Made by a program: the position numbers and the translations under genes. DNA of 64,000 nt. Source: Monosporascus cannonballus. Lineage: Eukaryota; Ascomycota; Sordariomycetes; Xylariales. How positions within the stretch are numbered: position 1 is the stretch's first letter; every line of letters begins with the position of its first letter. Shown here one piece after another: positions 28,301-39,897 of this stretch. Where the stretch lies: positions 186,001-250,000 of the forward strand of contig QJNS01000006.1 of NCBI GenBank assembly GCA_004154925.1, in the 5' to 3' direction. The notes below the pieces were generated by a model. The model saw nothing but the letters and a program-made list of their open reading frames with translations. It did no database searches and was not told the origin of the DNA.

Positions 28301-29876
28301 TAAACGCCGAATAACTAACATATATTTTGTTTAAATATATTTTCAGTATATACGGATTATTAATGGAACCTATATTAAATAAAAAATCGATATTCGCATT
28401 TAAATTTTAATAAGGCCCTATGGCACAAATCGGCCTAAATCATAAATTATCCAGCATATTTAAACCTTAAACGGATAAATAAACAAAACGAATAAATCAA
28501 ATTTTAAAAACTTATTTATAATATTATATTAATTACGAACAAAATAACTGGTTTAAAAAATTGCGAATCGTATAATTAACTTATAATACCAGCTATTACG
28601 AAAGTATTAAGATAATACCTATAAACGCAAATTTTGGTTTTACTTTAAAAATTTATAAAAAAGTACGTAACGACGGTCTAATTAATATTAAAATAATCTT
28701 TACGTTAAAACAATTACGATAATTACATCAAGAAATAAAAACAGAATTAAAATTTGTACAAAATCAAATAAATAAATATTATAACCAAAAAAAATAAAAG
28801 GACTAATTTTCGAAAAAGGCAATATGGTTTTCCTTACCACCAAAAATATTTAAACAAAACGACCCAGCAAAAAAATTCGATTTTAAATATATCGGTCCAT
28901 TTAAAATCGCTAAAAAAATGTTAAAAAATAATTACCAATTAAAGCTTTTATCAAAAGTTAAATTTTATCTAATTTTTTATATTTTCTTATTTAAGTTAGC
29001 AATAAATATAATTAAAATATATACGGCATAAAACGATGTAAAAATAAAAAGCAAACAAATATACGAAATGGAAAAATTTTCGACATACGGAAATAACACA
29101 GATTTATCTAATACCTGATCAAATAAAAAAAGCACCCAAATTCCGAAAACACCTGAGAACCCGCCAAAAACCTTATTGACGCCCAGCGCCTATTAAAAGA
29201 TTTTTACCAGCAACAACGGGCGTATTTTAATTAATAACCGATTAATTAATAACCGGGATGTCGGGCCAATCGGCCGCAACATATGTTCACGTAATAGTCG
29301 TAACGGCAACCTTTAACTATTCTTATTCCTAACGCTTTTATTCTTTTAATTCGTCCAACGGTTAAAACCTACGTTATATTATAATAACGCCTTTCGAACG
29401 AACTAACGCCTTTTGCTTACGTAAACGAATAAAACGAAAAAGAAGTTTATTTATTTTTTCTTAATATTTACGTTAAACCTCGAAATAAAACCGTTAAAGC
29501 TTTAATAAACGTTTTTCGGCAAGCGCGTTTTCGCGTTCCAAACGCTAATATTCGCGACGAATATTTTGTAAGGAAAAAATGAGCACGCCGGTACCATTAT
29601 AAGATCGACTTCGATTAATATATTCCTTACACCTTAAAACGTTTTCCATTATTTCACACCTTATGTTTTTCGAAAAACAATAAGAGCAAAACATAACTTC
29701 GTAATTAAATTCATCAAAAGCTTTTACAAGGTCAACACGACGAACGGTAAAAAAACGAGAAATACGACGAATTTTGGAAATACGAAACAATATGATTAAA
29801 AGCAAAAAAAGGATACTCGCCAAACGAAGAAAAAAAAGAAAAAAGTCTTAAAGGCAAGATTTTGGAGGGAGAAGAT

Positions 29877-30277
29877 CGTATTACGACCTAATAAGCTCCG
29901 GCTTCAAAAAACGGTCAAACAAGGATTATACGAGCCACCTTACGGATTACGTAACGGTAATTATTGCCAAACCAATAATCAGAAATAATCAAAAGGAATT
30001 ATCAGCGATTATAATTATTACCAGCCGTATAATCATAAGTAATCAAACCAAGAAAAAAAATATATACGTTCTTTAATTCTATAATTTAAATAGCTTTAGC
30101 TTGTAACACTTATTAATACTAATCGTTCGTAATATAACATCGTTACTTAAGGCATTTTTAGCATTACGAAACGTAATACGTTACTATATTTATTGCTTAG
30201 ATTCCCACGATATTCCTGCTAACATAAATCCGGACGACTAAGATTTAATAGTTGGTTAAACCGCATAGCTCGTCACA
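29877..30277 (+). repeat. 3' LTR of gypsy copy 3
   Basis: Starts CGTATTACGACCTAATAAGC and ends GCTCGTCACA. Direct repeat of 17,860-18,259 and relative of the solo LTR at 41,995-42,467. Confidence 0.88.
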
Positions 30278-32032
30278 TATTAAAAGTAACATTATTAATA
30301 ATACAAATCGAAATAATATCAATTTATCTTGAAGTTAAATGTTAAGTTCTTTAATAAAAAAACAACTTACTATTACGATAAAAAACAAGATTGATTAACA
30401 GAAAATGATTTATCAAAATAAAGATTAAACATAAAGTTTAATATTATACAAATTAATACTGAAAAGCTTAACGATAATTTAAATTTTAAAAGGTTGAGCT
30501 TGTTTAAGATTAATAAAATTATTTCCAAAATTAATTATTAATTATCGGTTTATAAAATCATCAAAATATACTTTATATTTTAAGTTTTTTTTTATTTAAA
30601 ATAATCTTTAAAACGGCCTTTTCAAAATAAATCTCAAACTAAAAAACCAATGGCCAAAATTACGATATTTAAAAAGAATTAAACTTTAAAATAATAAAAC
30701 TTAAAGCCTAATATTTAAGTTAATAAAAACAGTACTTATATAAAAAGAATATTTAAAACTCTTTAAATATTTAATGAATGTATAAGATTTACTTTAAATA
30801 TTTTATTCCTAGAATTTTAACCGATTATTTTTAATTCGGCTAAAATTGCGGACGATAACGGCCTGAAGTCTAAATTAACTGTTAAGGTATTTTACTAAAA
30901 AAAATATTTCCACCATAATATTTTTTAAAGCAAATTACGTTTATTTTAATTTATGCGACGTAATATTTCTATTTCTTCTGATTTTTTATTTAATTTAATT
31001 TCAGCTTTTTTACTTTTGATAGCCTTTTTTCAAAAAAGTCTTATTAAAATCGCAATTCTTTAATCAATTAATAAATTTATTTGTTTTTGTTCGCCGTTGT
31101 TTTAATATCTTAAAATTCTATTTTCAAATTCGTTGTATTTTTCGTAAACCTTGTTACAGTTTCTTTTTTTTAAACAGTCCATATTTAAAATATTATAAAA
31201 AAGTTAACAACGTGTATATTAATTATAAATAAATTATTTTAAGAAGTAAAATTAGATAATGTCTTTTAAAAAATATAATTAAAATAAAAACAAAGTTCAA
31301 TATTAAATATTGTATTTAAGTTAATATCAGTATCTCGAAAATTATGTTAACTTAAACGGGTTTTTTTTCTCTTTCGAACGTAACTTATTATAATAAAGTT
31401 ACTTAAGAAAATTAAAGAATTCTTTTTAATTCGAAGCCGTTTATTGTGTTCGTCTTTAAAGATAAAAACTTTTTAAAAAAGAATAATTTTATGAAAATAA
31501 AATATTTTACTTTAAAAAGATTTTTTAAAAGCTTAATAAGGAGACGTAGCTGTTAAATTTCGACTAAATAATTTTTAACTTTTATAAATTAATTTAAATA
31601 ATGTAGGTAATTTGAACTAATTATATACATTACATAAATCTAGAACGCATTTATCAAATAATATACATAAAAATCTGTTTATTTATGAAGAACTATCTGT
31701 TTAATTTCGTTTTTTAATTACTAATATAAGCTTATAGCTAGAGCTACTGTTTTTTATTATAAAAAATGCGTAAATATTTTATACAATTAAATTATTATAT
31801 TAGTTTCCGCATTATTATTTATTACTTATAAATTACGATCTTATTTTAAATATTCTTTATATCTTTAAGTAGATTTATAATAGGTTTTTGATCGCTATTT
31901 AAATCGAAATTTAAAATTTTTAATTTATTTTTAAGCTTTAATTTAAAAGTTTATTACTTTTGTAAATATTTTTATCGGATTTTTGTGGATCGATACTTAG
32001 AGCTGTAGGTTTTTTTTTTAAATAAAAAAGTC
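30278..32032. other. AT-rich RIPped DNA, no gene recognised
   Basis: No open frame of note and no repeat boundary recognised until the terminus at 32,033-32,099. It is probably the body of whatever element that terminus belongs to, but the first hundred bases inward do not visibly match the other two copies. Confidence 0.5.
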
Positions 32033-32099
32033 CTAGCCACAGCTGCGCCTGCGGCGCAGCCACTACCTCCAAAATATGGCCTGATTTTAGTGAGGCAAG
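32033..32099 (-). repeat. Terminus of helicase-type repeat (copy C, inverted)
   Basis: Read on the minus strand it starts CTTGCCTCA, passes ATCAGGCC and ATTTTGGAGGT, and contains the hairpin GCTGCGCC-loop-GGCGCAGC. The same order is found at 37,263 and 61,363. It sits exactly at the change from AT-rich (left) to GC-balanced (right) DNA. Similarity to the other two copies stops after about 65 bases. Confidence 0.75.
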
Positions 32100-32860
32100 G
32101 CGTCCCCGCAATAGTCAAAGAGATATTACGCAAGGCATGGATGCAATGCAAAGTCCATTTGTGTTAATCCGAACCGAGTTGCCATACAGAAATTGCGAAT
32201 TCCTTCAGTCATTGGGCACCATATATGCTCATTCAACATCTCCATGAGGAAGAGAGAGTTTAAAAATATCATAATGGAAGGTTCCGCCGCAACGAGGAAC
32301 AAAATACCAAAACATGCTGTCTCGCTTGACTAAGCTTAAACTTCCCCGATCAAGCTCAACGCTACAGCTGTTATGACACCTTGGTCAACAGAGATAAGGA
32401 ATGCTACGCGCCTGGCTCGCACAGTATTCAGGGTATTTATTGTGTCGTTACATAGAACCTCTCGCCGTTGGCTCGAGTATTCAAACGGCTAAATAATGAT
32501 GTAATAACGGAAAGAGGATGCCTTCCGATTTGACGACGTATCTAACTGTGGAGTCAACAATTAACATTAAATTCCCCTGCGTACTATACAAGGGTTAGGT
32601 AGGCGACTGAGTAGCCGCCCTGCCAGCGTCGCAACGCCAAGCAAGTGTTGAAACGCAATTCGAACCAACATCTCCCGACCCTGGTGAGTTGGATGTGCCT
32701 TGCAGTCAAGTCCACATCAGGTCGTTCCCATGATGCCTCTTCTTATTTCGCCCATCTCCGTCGCACAGCACCGCCTAGTCATAATAGGCATTTCCCTCTC
32801 TTCTGCAAATTCTTACGGGCATACATCAGGCGGTTCACGGCTTCCACAAACTCAACCACC

Positions 32861-34460
32861 ATGAGAGACATGGCTGTTCTGACGCAATTGTTAGCTTGGA
32901 TATGGCTCGTCCTCAATGGCGTCCATGGCTCTTTCGTGGCCGCCTGGTATGACGAATTGTTTGGTGCTCCGCAGGTTATTTCATTCGACACCGGCGACAA
33001 AAAGATATATTATAGTCTGTGTAACAGCAACGGACTCCCTGTGTTTCCGGCAAATGAGTCAGCGACTTTCAACTTGAGGTGGACTCCCTTCAGGTCAACC
33101 ACCGTTGCCGGTGTCGGCTACCAGGAAGACGGCGTCAACCATGTAAGACTTCTACCATCTACCTCTTTCACCTTTCATATACGTCGTTGTCTAAGTGCTT
33201 CGTATTGAAACTAGGCCGTAATTTTCTACCAGCGAGATGACCTTCAGCTGGTCGGGCAAGTCTTTGCCTGCGAGAATACCGGTTATTTCAGCACGCAGGA
33301 CGTTCAGTCGTGGGTCATTACCAGTGATGTCGACGCGCCGATTCAGCGTGGAGGGGCGATTGCGGCTATCAAGCTCAGCGATGGTGGTGGTTATCGAGTC
33401 TACTACAAGAACGATTATTCGCACACAGGAGCTTTGAGGTATATACCCTCAGAGGGGAATTGGAAAGACGATGGCTTTGTCTCCCAAGACCAAAACATGG
33501 CATTCTCTGTCGCCGCGGGTCTTTTCGACAATGGCCACATCACCGTAGTGAATCCGCGTAACGACAACGTTGCCGTTGAGGTGATGACTCTACAGGGCAC
33601 CACATGGGTTATAAGTAAGTATGAAATGCGATGATTGTTCTACGCCAATGGACTATGCCGACGTGATTCATACAGATACATTCCCGGTTCCTCTCGAATT
33701 TTCGAACGTAACCGACGATACCTCTGGGAACGAGAATTTTCAATATAACGAAACAACTTTCAATAACTACGAACCACTAGAGGCATTCGAGAGCCTGAAG
33801 GCGCGTATGAGCCTCGTGTATGATTCGAATGGAACCCGCAGCATATTCTACATTGGCTCAGACAATGATTTGCACCAGGTCAAGCACGTTGATGGAGTTT
33901 GGGAGAAAGTAGTACCGGAAGATAGATTATTCTGGCCGCGTTCCGACGTGCCTAATTCCAGCTACGGCTATGCGTTTGATGCCGCTCACGACAAGATTTG
34001 GATATACTATTACAGCAACGGTACCGTCGCCCAGATGCATCAGTCAGGCTTAGATACTTGGGAGGCTGCAACCTCACTGCCTAGGACGCCCTTGCCCACC
34101 GAAACAAGCACACCCGACCCACAAGAGTCGGACAACCCAGAAGGGTCCGCCCAAAGTGGCGCTTTATCTACCGGAGCGAGTGCAGGAATCGGGGTTGGCG
34201 TAGGCCTCGGCATCGTACTTGTGGCCTCCGCTGCGGCATACTATGCGCTCCGTATGAAGCGGTTGCACGCCAACCGCCCCGCAGGAAATCAAGACATCAC
34301 CGGTGGAGGGGACTTACCAGAAGCTTCCCAAGGGCCGCAGGTAGACAAATCATATGGAGTGTACAGGACCGTCTATGAAATGCACCAAGATGAGCGACGA
34401 CATGAGATGACTGGTGATGGGCATATTTGGGAGTTGGCGAGCACGCCCATTGAGAGGTGA
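32861..34460 (+). CDS. Predicted membrane-anchored fucose-lectin-like protein
   Basis: 488 aa in three exons: 32,861-33,142, 33,215-33,614 and 33,676-34,460, with introns GTAAGA...TAG and GTAAGT...CAG that keep frame. The start ATG gives a signal peptide (about residues 1-23: hydrophobic LLAWIWLVL, then GVHG). An in-frame upstream start at 32,645 would bury this signal, so 32,861 is preferred. Residues ~30-360 look like a fungal fucose-specific lectin (AAL-type beta-propeller) region: repeated short strands with W/Y/F and units such as IFYIGSDNDLHQVKHVDGVW. A Ser/Thr/Pro-rich stalk (~360-395) precedes one transmembrane helix (~396-419, glycine-rich then basic RMKR) and a cytosolic tail. N-glycosylation sequons are frequent. 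It probably acts at the cell surface; sugar specificity is not inferable. It is the only gene in a 2.5-kb island between degraded transposons. The lectin assignment is by resemblance, moderately sure. Confidence 0.75.
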
Positions 34461-34776
34461 GACAGACGTGATATACAGTTTTCGAATTCATATACATAGT
34501 TCCAACCGTCAATAAAATATTAATGTCACAATTAGGCTGATCGCGAGAAAAGGTTGCATGGAGTATGAGAAGTGATAATTGTCTGATTAGAATTAAGCTC
34601 TAAGAAGCTATAACTAAAAGGCTCTTTATATACTGTGAGCGCGCCGGAACTAAGTTTTTCCAGGATGCTATAAAGCTTGATAATATAAATATCCTTATTT
34701 TACGATATATCCCCCAAATAAAAAAATGTTTTTTCGACTTTGCTTATTGTAATTTTTATAATTTTTAAATATTCGT
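34461..34776. other. Downstream region of lectin-like gene and return to AT-rich DNA
   Basis: The GC-balanced composition fades over 34,560-34,700. Nothing else was recognised. A possible polyadenylation context (AATAAAATATTAATG) lies at about 34,511. Confidence 0.45.
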
Positions 34777-34778
34777 TA

Positions 34779-36647
34779 ACGTACTATATAAGTAAGCTGA
34801 ATACACAAATAAGCTGGATACTTTTTGGCATTTCGCGATAATAAATTCAAATAAAACAATTATAAGGCAGTAAATTAATTTAAATTAACCGGATTTTTTA
34901 TCGCTAAACGTATTTATAGCTTCCTTATAAGTACGCGCATTATGTTCTGGCTTACTGCAAACGTTAGATTTCGGTTTTTTAGCTTAAACCCTTTTACGTT
35001 AATTACTTTCAGCCGCTGTTAATTGCGATTATTTACTATTACTTCTTTTCGTATTTAAAACAGCCTATGCCTTCTTTATAAAAAGTATTTTTCCTTTTTG
35101 AAAACATATATTTTTGGTTTTCCAGCGTTTATTAAAAATGTAATTCGTTTTGCAAAAGTAATTAATTTCTTCTTAAAAAAAATAATTTCATACAAAAGCA
35201 TTAAATTATTTTTTATTAAAAAACTAACCGATTTAATTATTTTTATTGGCGAATTACGTTAGTAATTTTTAATTTTTCTTTATAAATAACGTCCTCATCG
35301 AATCGTTTTAATAACATTTCTAGTAGTTTTTGCAAGTAAGGAAATAACGGAATTAGTAAAGATAAACGGTGAAACGGTCGGTATAGATACAATTAGAACT
35401 TCTAACTGGGAAAGGACGTAATTAGAATCGAATAAAATAAGTCCTACTTTTGCGAATTCGGATTTAATATTGTCGGTCGTTATAATAGCTTTAAACGCGT
35501 TGCAGAAACCGGCGATAAAATTCTCCTTAGCGATATAGATAACGTATTGCCGTATAAGATTTTCGATATATAGCGAATAAACGCGTTTTAATACGGAAAA
35601 ATAGGATACGTCGAGAGGTTAAAGCCGATAAAAGGAATGGGTAAGTATATAAAGCATAATAATGCTGTTATTCGCGTAATAATTTTCGAATTCGATCGAA
35701 TAATAGCTTTCGTAACCGTCGAAAACAAGGAAATATTTCGAACTTTTAGTACGCGTTTTAATATATTTATCGAAATATTTAATCCATTTTAAATTTAATT
35801 TATTTGTTATCTAGCCGTTTTTACTTATAGCAAACTTTTAATTAGGTAAAAATGAGTTATCGGCGAATCAGCGAAAAAGATGTTTTTTCCAGCAAGGATA
35901 ATAAATGAAGGTAAAGTTTAACGTTAAACATTGACGGCTTATATTATTATGGACCCATTTCGATTTTTTCATTAAATTTATTTAAGTGTTTTACGTTTTT
36001 TAACGCTAATAATAACTTTGCCTCCTATTATAAAAAGATCTTATTAAAAATTCCGTTTCGTCGAAATTATAAATATCTATTCTTATAATATTATATTTTA
36101 TAATTGTAACTCGGATAAGTTTAAACCATTTTCGAAATATTTCTAAATTTTCGCATAAAATCTTATAATAATTTATCGGTCGATTTAAATATGTTTTAAT
36201 TTTTTTGACTCTTTAATTAAGTTAAATACCCAGTTAATCTCGACGTATATTATTACGTATTACGTAAATAACAAATTCGCTATATTTTTAACGTATTAAA
36301 GCCGGATAGAAAACGTTCGCGTATCTAGGTTAAGGACTTTTTCAATAATCGATATTTTTTCGATCCGCGTTAATTTTGGTAAAAAAGAGATAATATCGGT
36401 TCGGGCGCGTATACTATTTTATGGCGTCTTTAAGGTGGATTATAGGACATTATAAATAGAACTAATCTTTTTATAACTAAGTTTCGAGTTATTTTTCTTA
36501 GCCTGAACAGCTAGGTTCATTTTCGATTCTTTTATAAGCCGTTCCATATCGTAGTTATTAAGAAATAAATAATTGAAGTCGGATGATAGAATTGTTCAAA
36601 GAAAGTGTCCAGTTTATTTGTATGTCCAGCTCACTTATATAATACGT
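34779..36647 (-). mobile_element. pogo/Fot-like DNA transposon 1, RIP-degraded
   Basis: A 1,869-bp element with 43-bp terminal inverted repeats (34,779-34,821 and 36,605-36,647), flanked by TA on both sides (34,777-34,778 and 36,648-36,649). The ends read ACGTAYTATATAAGTRAGCT. The transposase is on the minus strand. The N-terminal DNA-binding half starts at about 36,520 (MNLAVQAKKNNSKLSYKKIS, then IYNVL*STLKTP). The DDE catalytic part around 35,450-35,760 reads YFLVFDGYESYYSIEFENYY and later PLDVSYFSVLKRVYS. Numerous stops from RIP make it non-autonomous. Family assignment rests on these phrases and the TA duplication typical of Tc1/mariner-pogo elements. Confidence 0.88.
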
Positions 36648-36649
36648 TA

Positions 36650-37262
36650 TAACCAAAAAAATTAACAGTATTAATGAATTTAATTAACAAAAAATAAGAT
36701 ATACTTATACTAGATACGCGAGGAAAAAATTATTATTATGCTTTTTCTCTTTTATTATTGTTACGGTAACGGGTCACGAAATAATAAATTTACGTTTTGC
36801 AGTTTATACATTTAGTTTTTTTTATTTTCGCGTATTAAAACTCCTTTTTTTTCGATTTGATTAATAATTTCGAAAACGTTTTAAATAAAAAAAATCGAGA
36901 CTTTAACGTTTAAAACAAAATTATTAACGTTATTATTATTATTATTATTATTACTATTAAAAATAAATAATATTTTCTTTTTTTTTAGTATACGTTATAC
37001 GCGTTACGAATTATTAAATATATTAACTATTAATTAGAGTTAAAATTACCGTTATTTCTTAATAATATTTGGCAAATTTATTAACAATAATTATAATAAG
37101 CATTTTCTCGTATTTAACGTATTACCGCTATCTACGCTTGCATTATGCGCATAATTTGCGCGAAAACCACCGCCGACATTATTATTATTACCGTACATTC
37201 CGCAAAACGCGAAAAAAAACCCCTTGCCTTATTTATACTCGCGCTCGTTTCCGTTCTTATTA
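36650..37262. other. AT-rich DNA with an ATT trinucleotide run
   Basis: No gene recognised. Contains (ATT)n around 36,930-36,955. The last 200 bases are less AT-rich and carry two overlapping open frames (37,069-37,329 and 37,145-37,348) that run into the repeat terminus and are not believed to be genes. Confidence 0.5.
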
Positions 37263-37445
37263 CTTGCCTCATCGTGATCAGGACCCCATTTTGGAGGTTG
37301 TGGCTGCGCCTGCGGCGCAGCAGCCTTAGCCATAGCTATAGCTTTTAATCAAGCAATATCTGTTAGGGGTCCAATGTATCAGCTAAACTCCTTTAATAAT
37401 ACCCATAAAAACAACAAAACCTCCAAAATAAGGCCTAATAGCAAG
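37263..37445 (+). repeat. 183-bp terminal unit with GC hairpin and subterminal inverted repeat
   Basis: Starts CTTGCC...ATCAGGACCCCATTTTGGAGG and ends with the imperfect inverted counterpart CCTCCAAAATAAGGCCTAATAGCAAG. It holds the perfect 8-bp-stem hairpin GCTGCGCC-TGC-GGCGCAGC. About 85-90% identical by eye with 61,363-61,548, and much less RIPped than the adjacent body. Confidence 0.8.
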
Positions 37446-38339
37446 TTATAATTTTTTCGTTCAGTTTGATACGTTTCTATATAAATTTGCAAAAATTATT
37501 ATTATTAATGTTAGCAATATATATTAATTACGGAATTCCTAATAATTTAATTTATATAATTTAATACATAATTAAAATCTTTATTTTCTGATATAATAAT
37601 GGTTCTAATTAATACGAAATAAAAATGATTATAATAAAAAATAGCTCAAAATCTCGATTAATATATGTTATAACTTTTTATCCGTTTTGGACCAGCATAA
37701 TAATAACATAACCTTATAAGCTAAATTAATAATATATAAGGTTTAAAATTATCTATAATTAACCTCGATATATATATTTTTTAAATTAATTAAATACCGG
37801 TAATATATTCGAAAATTTAAGATTAATATCTTAACTTTTTAAATATTTAATTTTTTAAAATAAAATATTTATACTTATTTAATATTCTTACTAGTTTTTT
37901 GCCGATATAAACGTAATTAACTTATATGTTAACGTTATATATACGGCCGATAACTTTACGGAAACTTTACGTCGTTAATTTATTCGTCTTATATTAAACA
38001 TTATTTTTAACGAGTAGGTCCTATTTTTACGAAAAAAATAGATTAATACAGCATATAATCTGGTTTTCGAAAAATACTTTTTTTATTATTAAAATAAATT
38101 TAAGGATATCTTTAATTATTTAAGTTTTTTTAATAACCGATTTAATTAATATTCAGATTACATTATTAATTAAACTGGCAGGAAAATAAAGAAATTTTAT
38201 ATTAGTAATTCTCTATTTTACTTTTATCCTAATTTTCGCAAATACGAAAAAACTTAATTTAAAAATATTCGACCGTATTACTCTCGGATAATATAACCAT
38301 ATTATTTTTGGTCCTAAATAAGTATCGAGCGATTAATTT

Positions 38340-38922
38340 CAAAGTATTATATTAAATCTTATTTTCGAACAACGATATAATTTAATTATTATCGACGAAG
38401 CATATTTACTATCGAAATAAAAAAGATTTCCGGCTTAAATATGCCAATATCCGTAATCTGCATTTTATTTTCCTTGCTCATATATATTAATTTGCGTATA
38501 TAATAACTGCTAGTAATATTACAACAAAAATTGCGAAATATAACGGTTTTCGTCAAATCGGCAGCTTAACTGGATATGGCTATAAAGCGGAAATCCGGCG
38601 TTTCAATATTAATTATCCCGAAATCGATATTGCTATCTTTCTTATACCCAGAGGTTAACGTTCGAATTAAGGGTACTTAGATTTTTTGATAGTTAATGTA
38701 TTCGGATTATTAAGTAATATCCTCTTAATTCAGCTTAATAACTTGCGCTCCATTATTAAGATTATTATTTATGTTAATAATAGGGCGAAAATCATGGATA
38801 TCCGTAACTACCTGATTAGGATTATGGTGAACCGGGGGTATTCTTCGAAAATTATAAAAAAAACTATTAAGTTCTATAACTCCGAAGTACCCGAAAATAA
38901 TAAACACCTGCCCAATAAATAA
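38340..38922 (+). pseudogene. Helicase-like ORF remnant in copy A
   Basis: The motif II-like IIDEAYLLSK lies at about 38,380-38,415 and is followed by a stop where a Trp codon is expected. The last 78 codons (38,686-38,922) remain open and read IIIYVNNRAKIMDIRNYLIR and KFYNSEVPENNK. This could be the C-terminal helicase domain of a RecQ/telomere-linked-helicase-like protein. The equivalent at 62,850-62,985 carries many more stops. Not functional. The RecQ-type placement is only a suggestion. Confidence 0.55.
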
Positions 38923-39897
38923 AGCAGGTAATTGCCGTTAATTTTTGGAAATTATCTTAACCATAATAACTAGGATTATAAAAAAAATATAAGAATATCT
39001 GGATCGTTATTGCTATAAAACCGCTTCGTTTTCCGCTTTGTATTATATAATTGCCATCTTTTTAAATATATAATTACCTGGTTTAAAAGCTTAAATTAGT
39101 TAAGGACAAGCGTTTTTATAAAGCGTTAACCTTTATCCAAAATGGTATAAATTACGTTAATTTCGAATAATAACTGTTCTAGTCGGTGGCAAAATCCAGG
39201 CCCTTTTGCAAAAAATACAAACTCCCCATATAATATATTATGGTATTTATGTATAACGGGGTTCTAATTAATAAGAACTAAAAATTCCTATTAAGTTTCG
39301 CATATTAACGACTGCTTACATATTTATTTTTTTAATACGTTAATTAATCGATTAATTCGAACGGTCGAATTAATAATTCGGCTTAAATCGTCGCAAAAAA
39401 CCCAATTACGAATAAAATTTTCAAACGTTATATTAATTCTTTTATATTAATGCCAGAAATTTAAGGTACGCGTACGTATATTCTGTTTTAAGAGCATGGC
39501 TGGGTAGAACTAAGAAAATTCGAATTTATCTTATTCTAAAAAGGGGGATAATAACATAACGGGCTTAAGCTATAATTATTATAGGCATTAGAGTTTAAAA
39601 ATGGCAAATAAGTTCTAATTAAAACCAGAATAATATTAATAATAAGTTATAACAAAAATAACGGTATATATATATATATTTATAAAAAATGTTTTATTAT
39701 TAAATTATTACAAATTTTTGTTTTTTTTTAAAAAAAACCAAATGTATTAAACGAAACCGTTTTTACGTAATTACAACTTAGGCCTCGCTGGCTCGTTACG
39801 AGGATTTGGGATTTAATTAGTTAATATTTAGCGTTATGGAGCTGTACTTGAGTAACTTTGAAGAAATTAGGAAAACGAGCCAGAGAGGTCTAAGCTA

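Larger units (their letters stand above)
17860..30277 (+). mobile_element. Ty3/gypsy chromovirus (copy 3), RIP-degraded, interrupted by another element
   Basis: Bounded by ~400-bp LTRs (17,860-18,259 and 29,877-30,277). Removing the nested element leaves 6.8 kb, the length of copy 2. Plus-strand remains in order are RT active site YFDN at 26,957-26,968 (second Asp lost), RNase H fragment at 27,456-27,659 (LNYGIPDKEFMAIIMAFRKF), integrase at about 28,160-28,650 (IVDRFTKLSYFLPYY) and a C-terminal chromodomain at about 29,100-29,220. In the chromodomain two conserved Trp codons have become stops (LIK*KKHPNSENT*EPAKN). A polypurine tract at 29,859-29,875 precedes the 3' LTR. Same family as copies 1 and 2 by LTR and pol. 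A clear target duplication was not found (TATAT versus TATTA). Confidence 0.9.

Noticed and set aside
17850..30285. Target-site duplication for gypsy copy 3
   Set aside because: TATAT and TATTA flanks do not match well enough, and the LTR ends are blurred by RIP.
37263..37445. Helitron 3' end (hairpin followed by CTRR)
   Set aside because: The hairpin lies about 40 bases from the terminus and no CTRR end or TC start with A/T insertion site was found.
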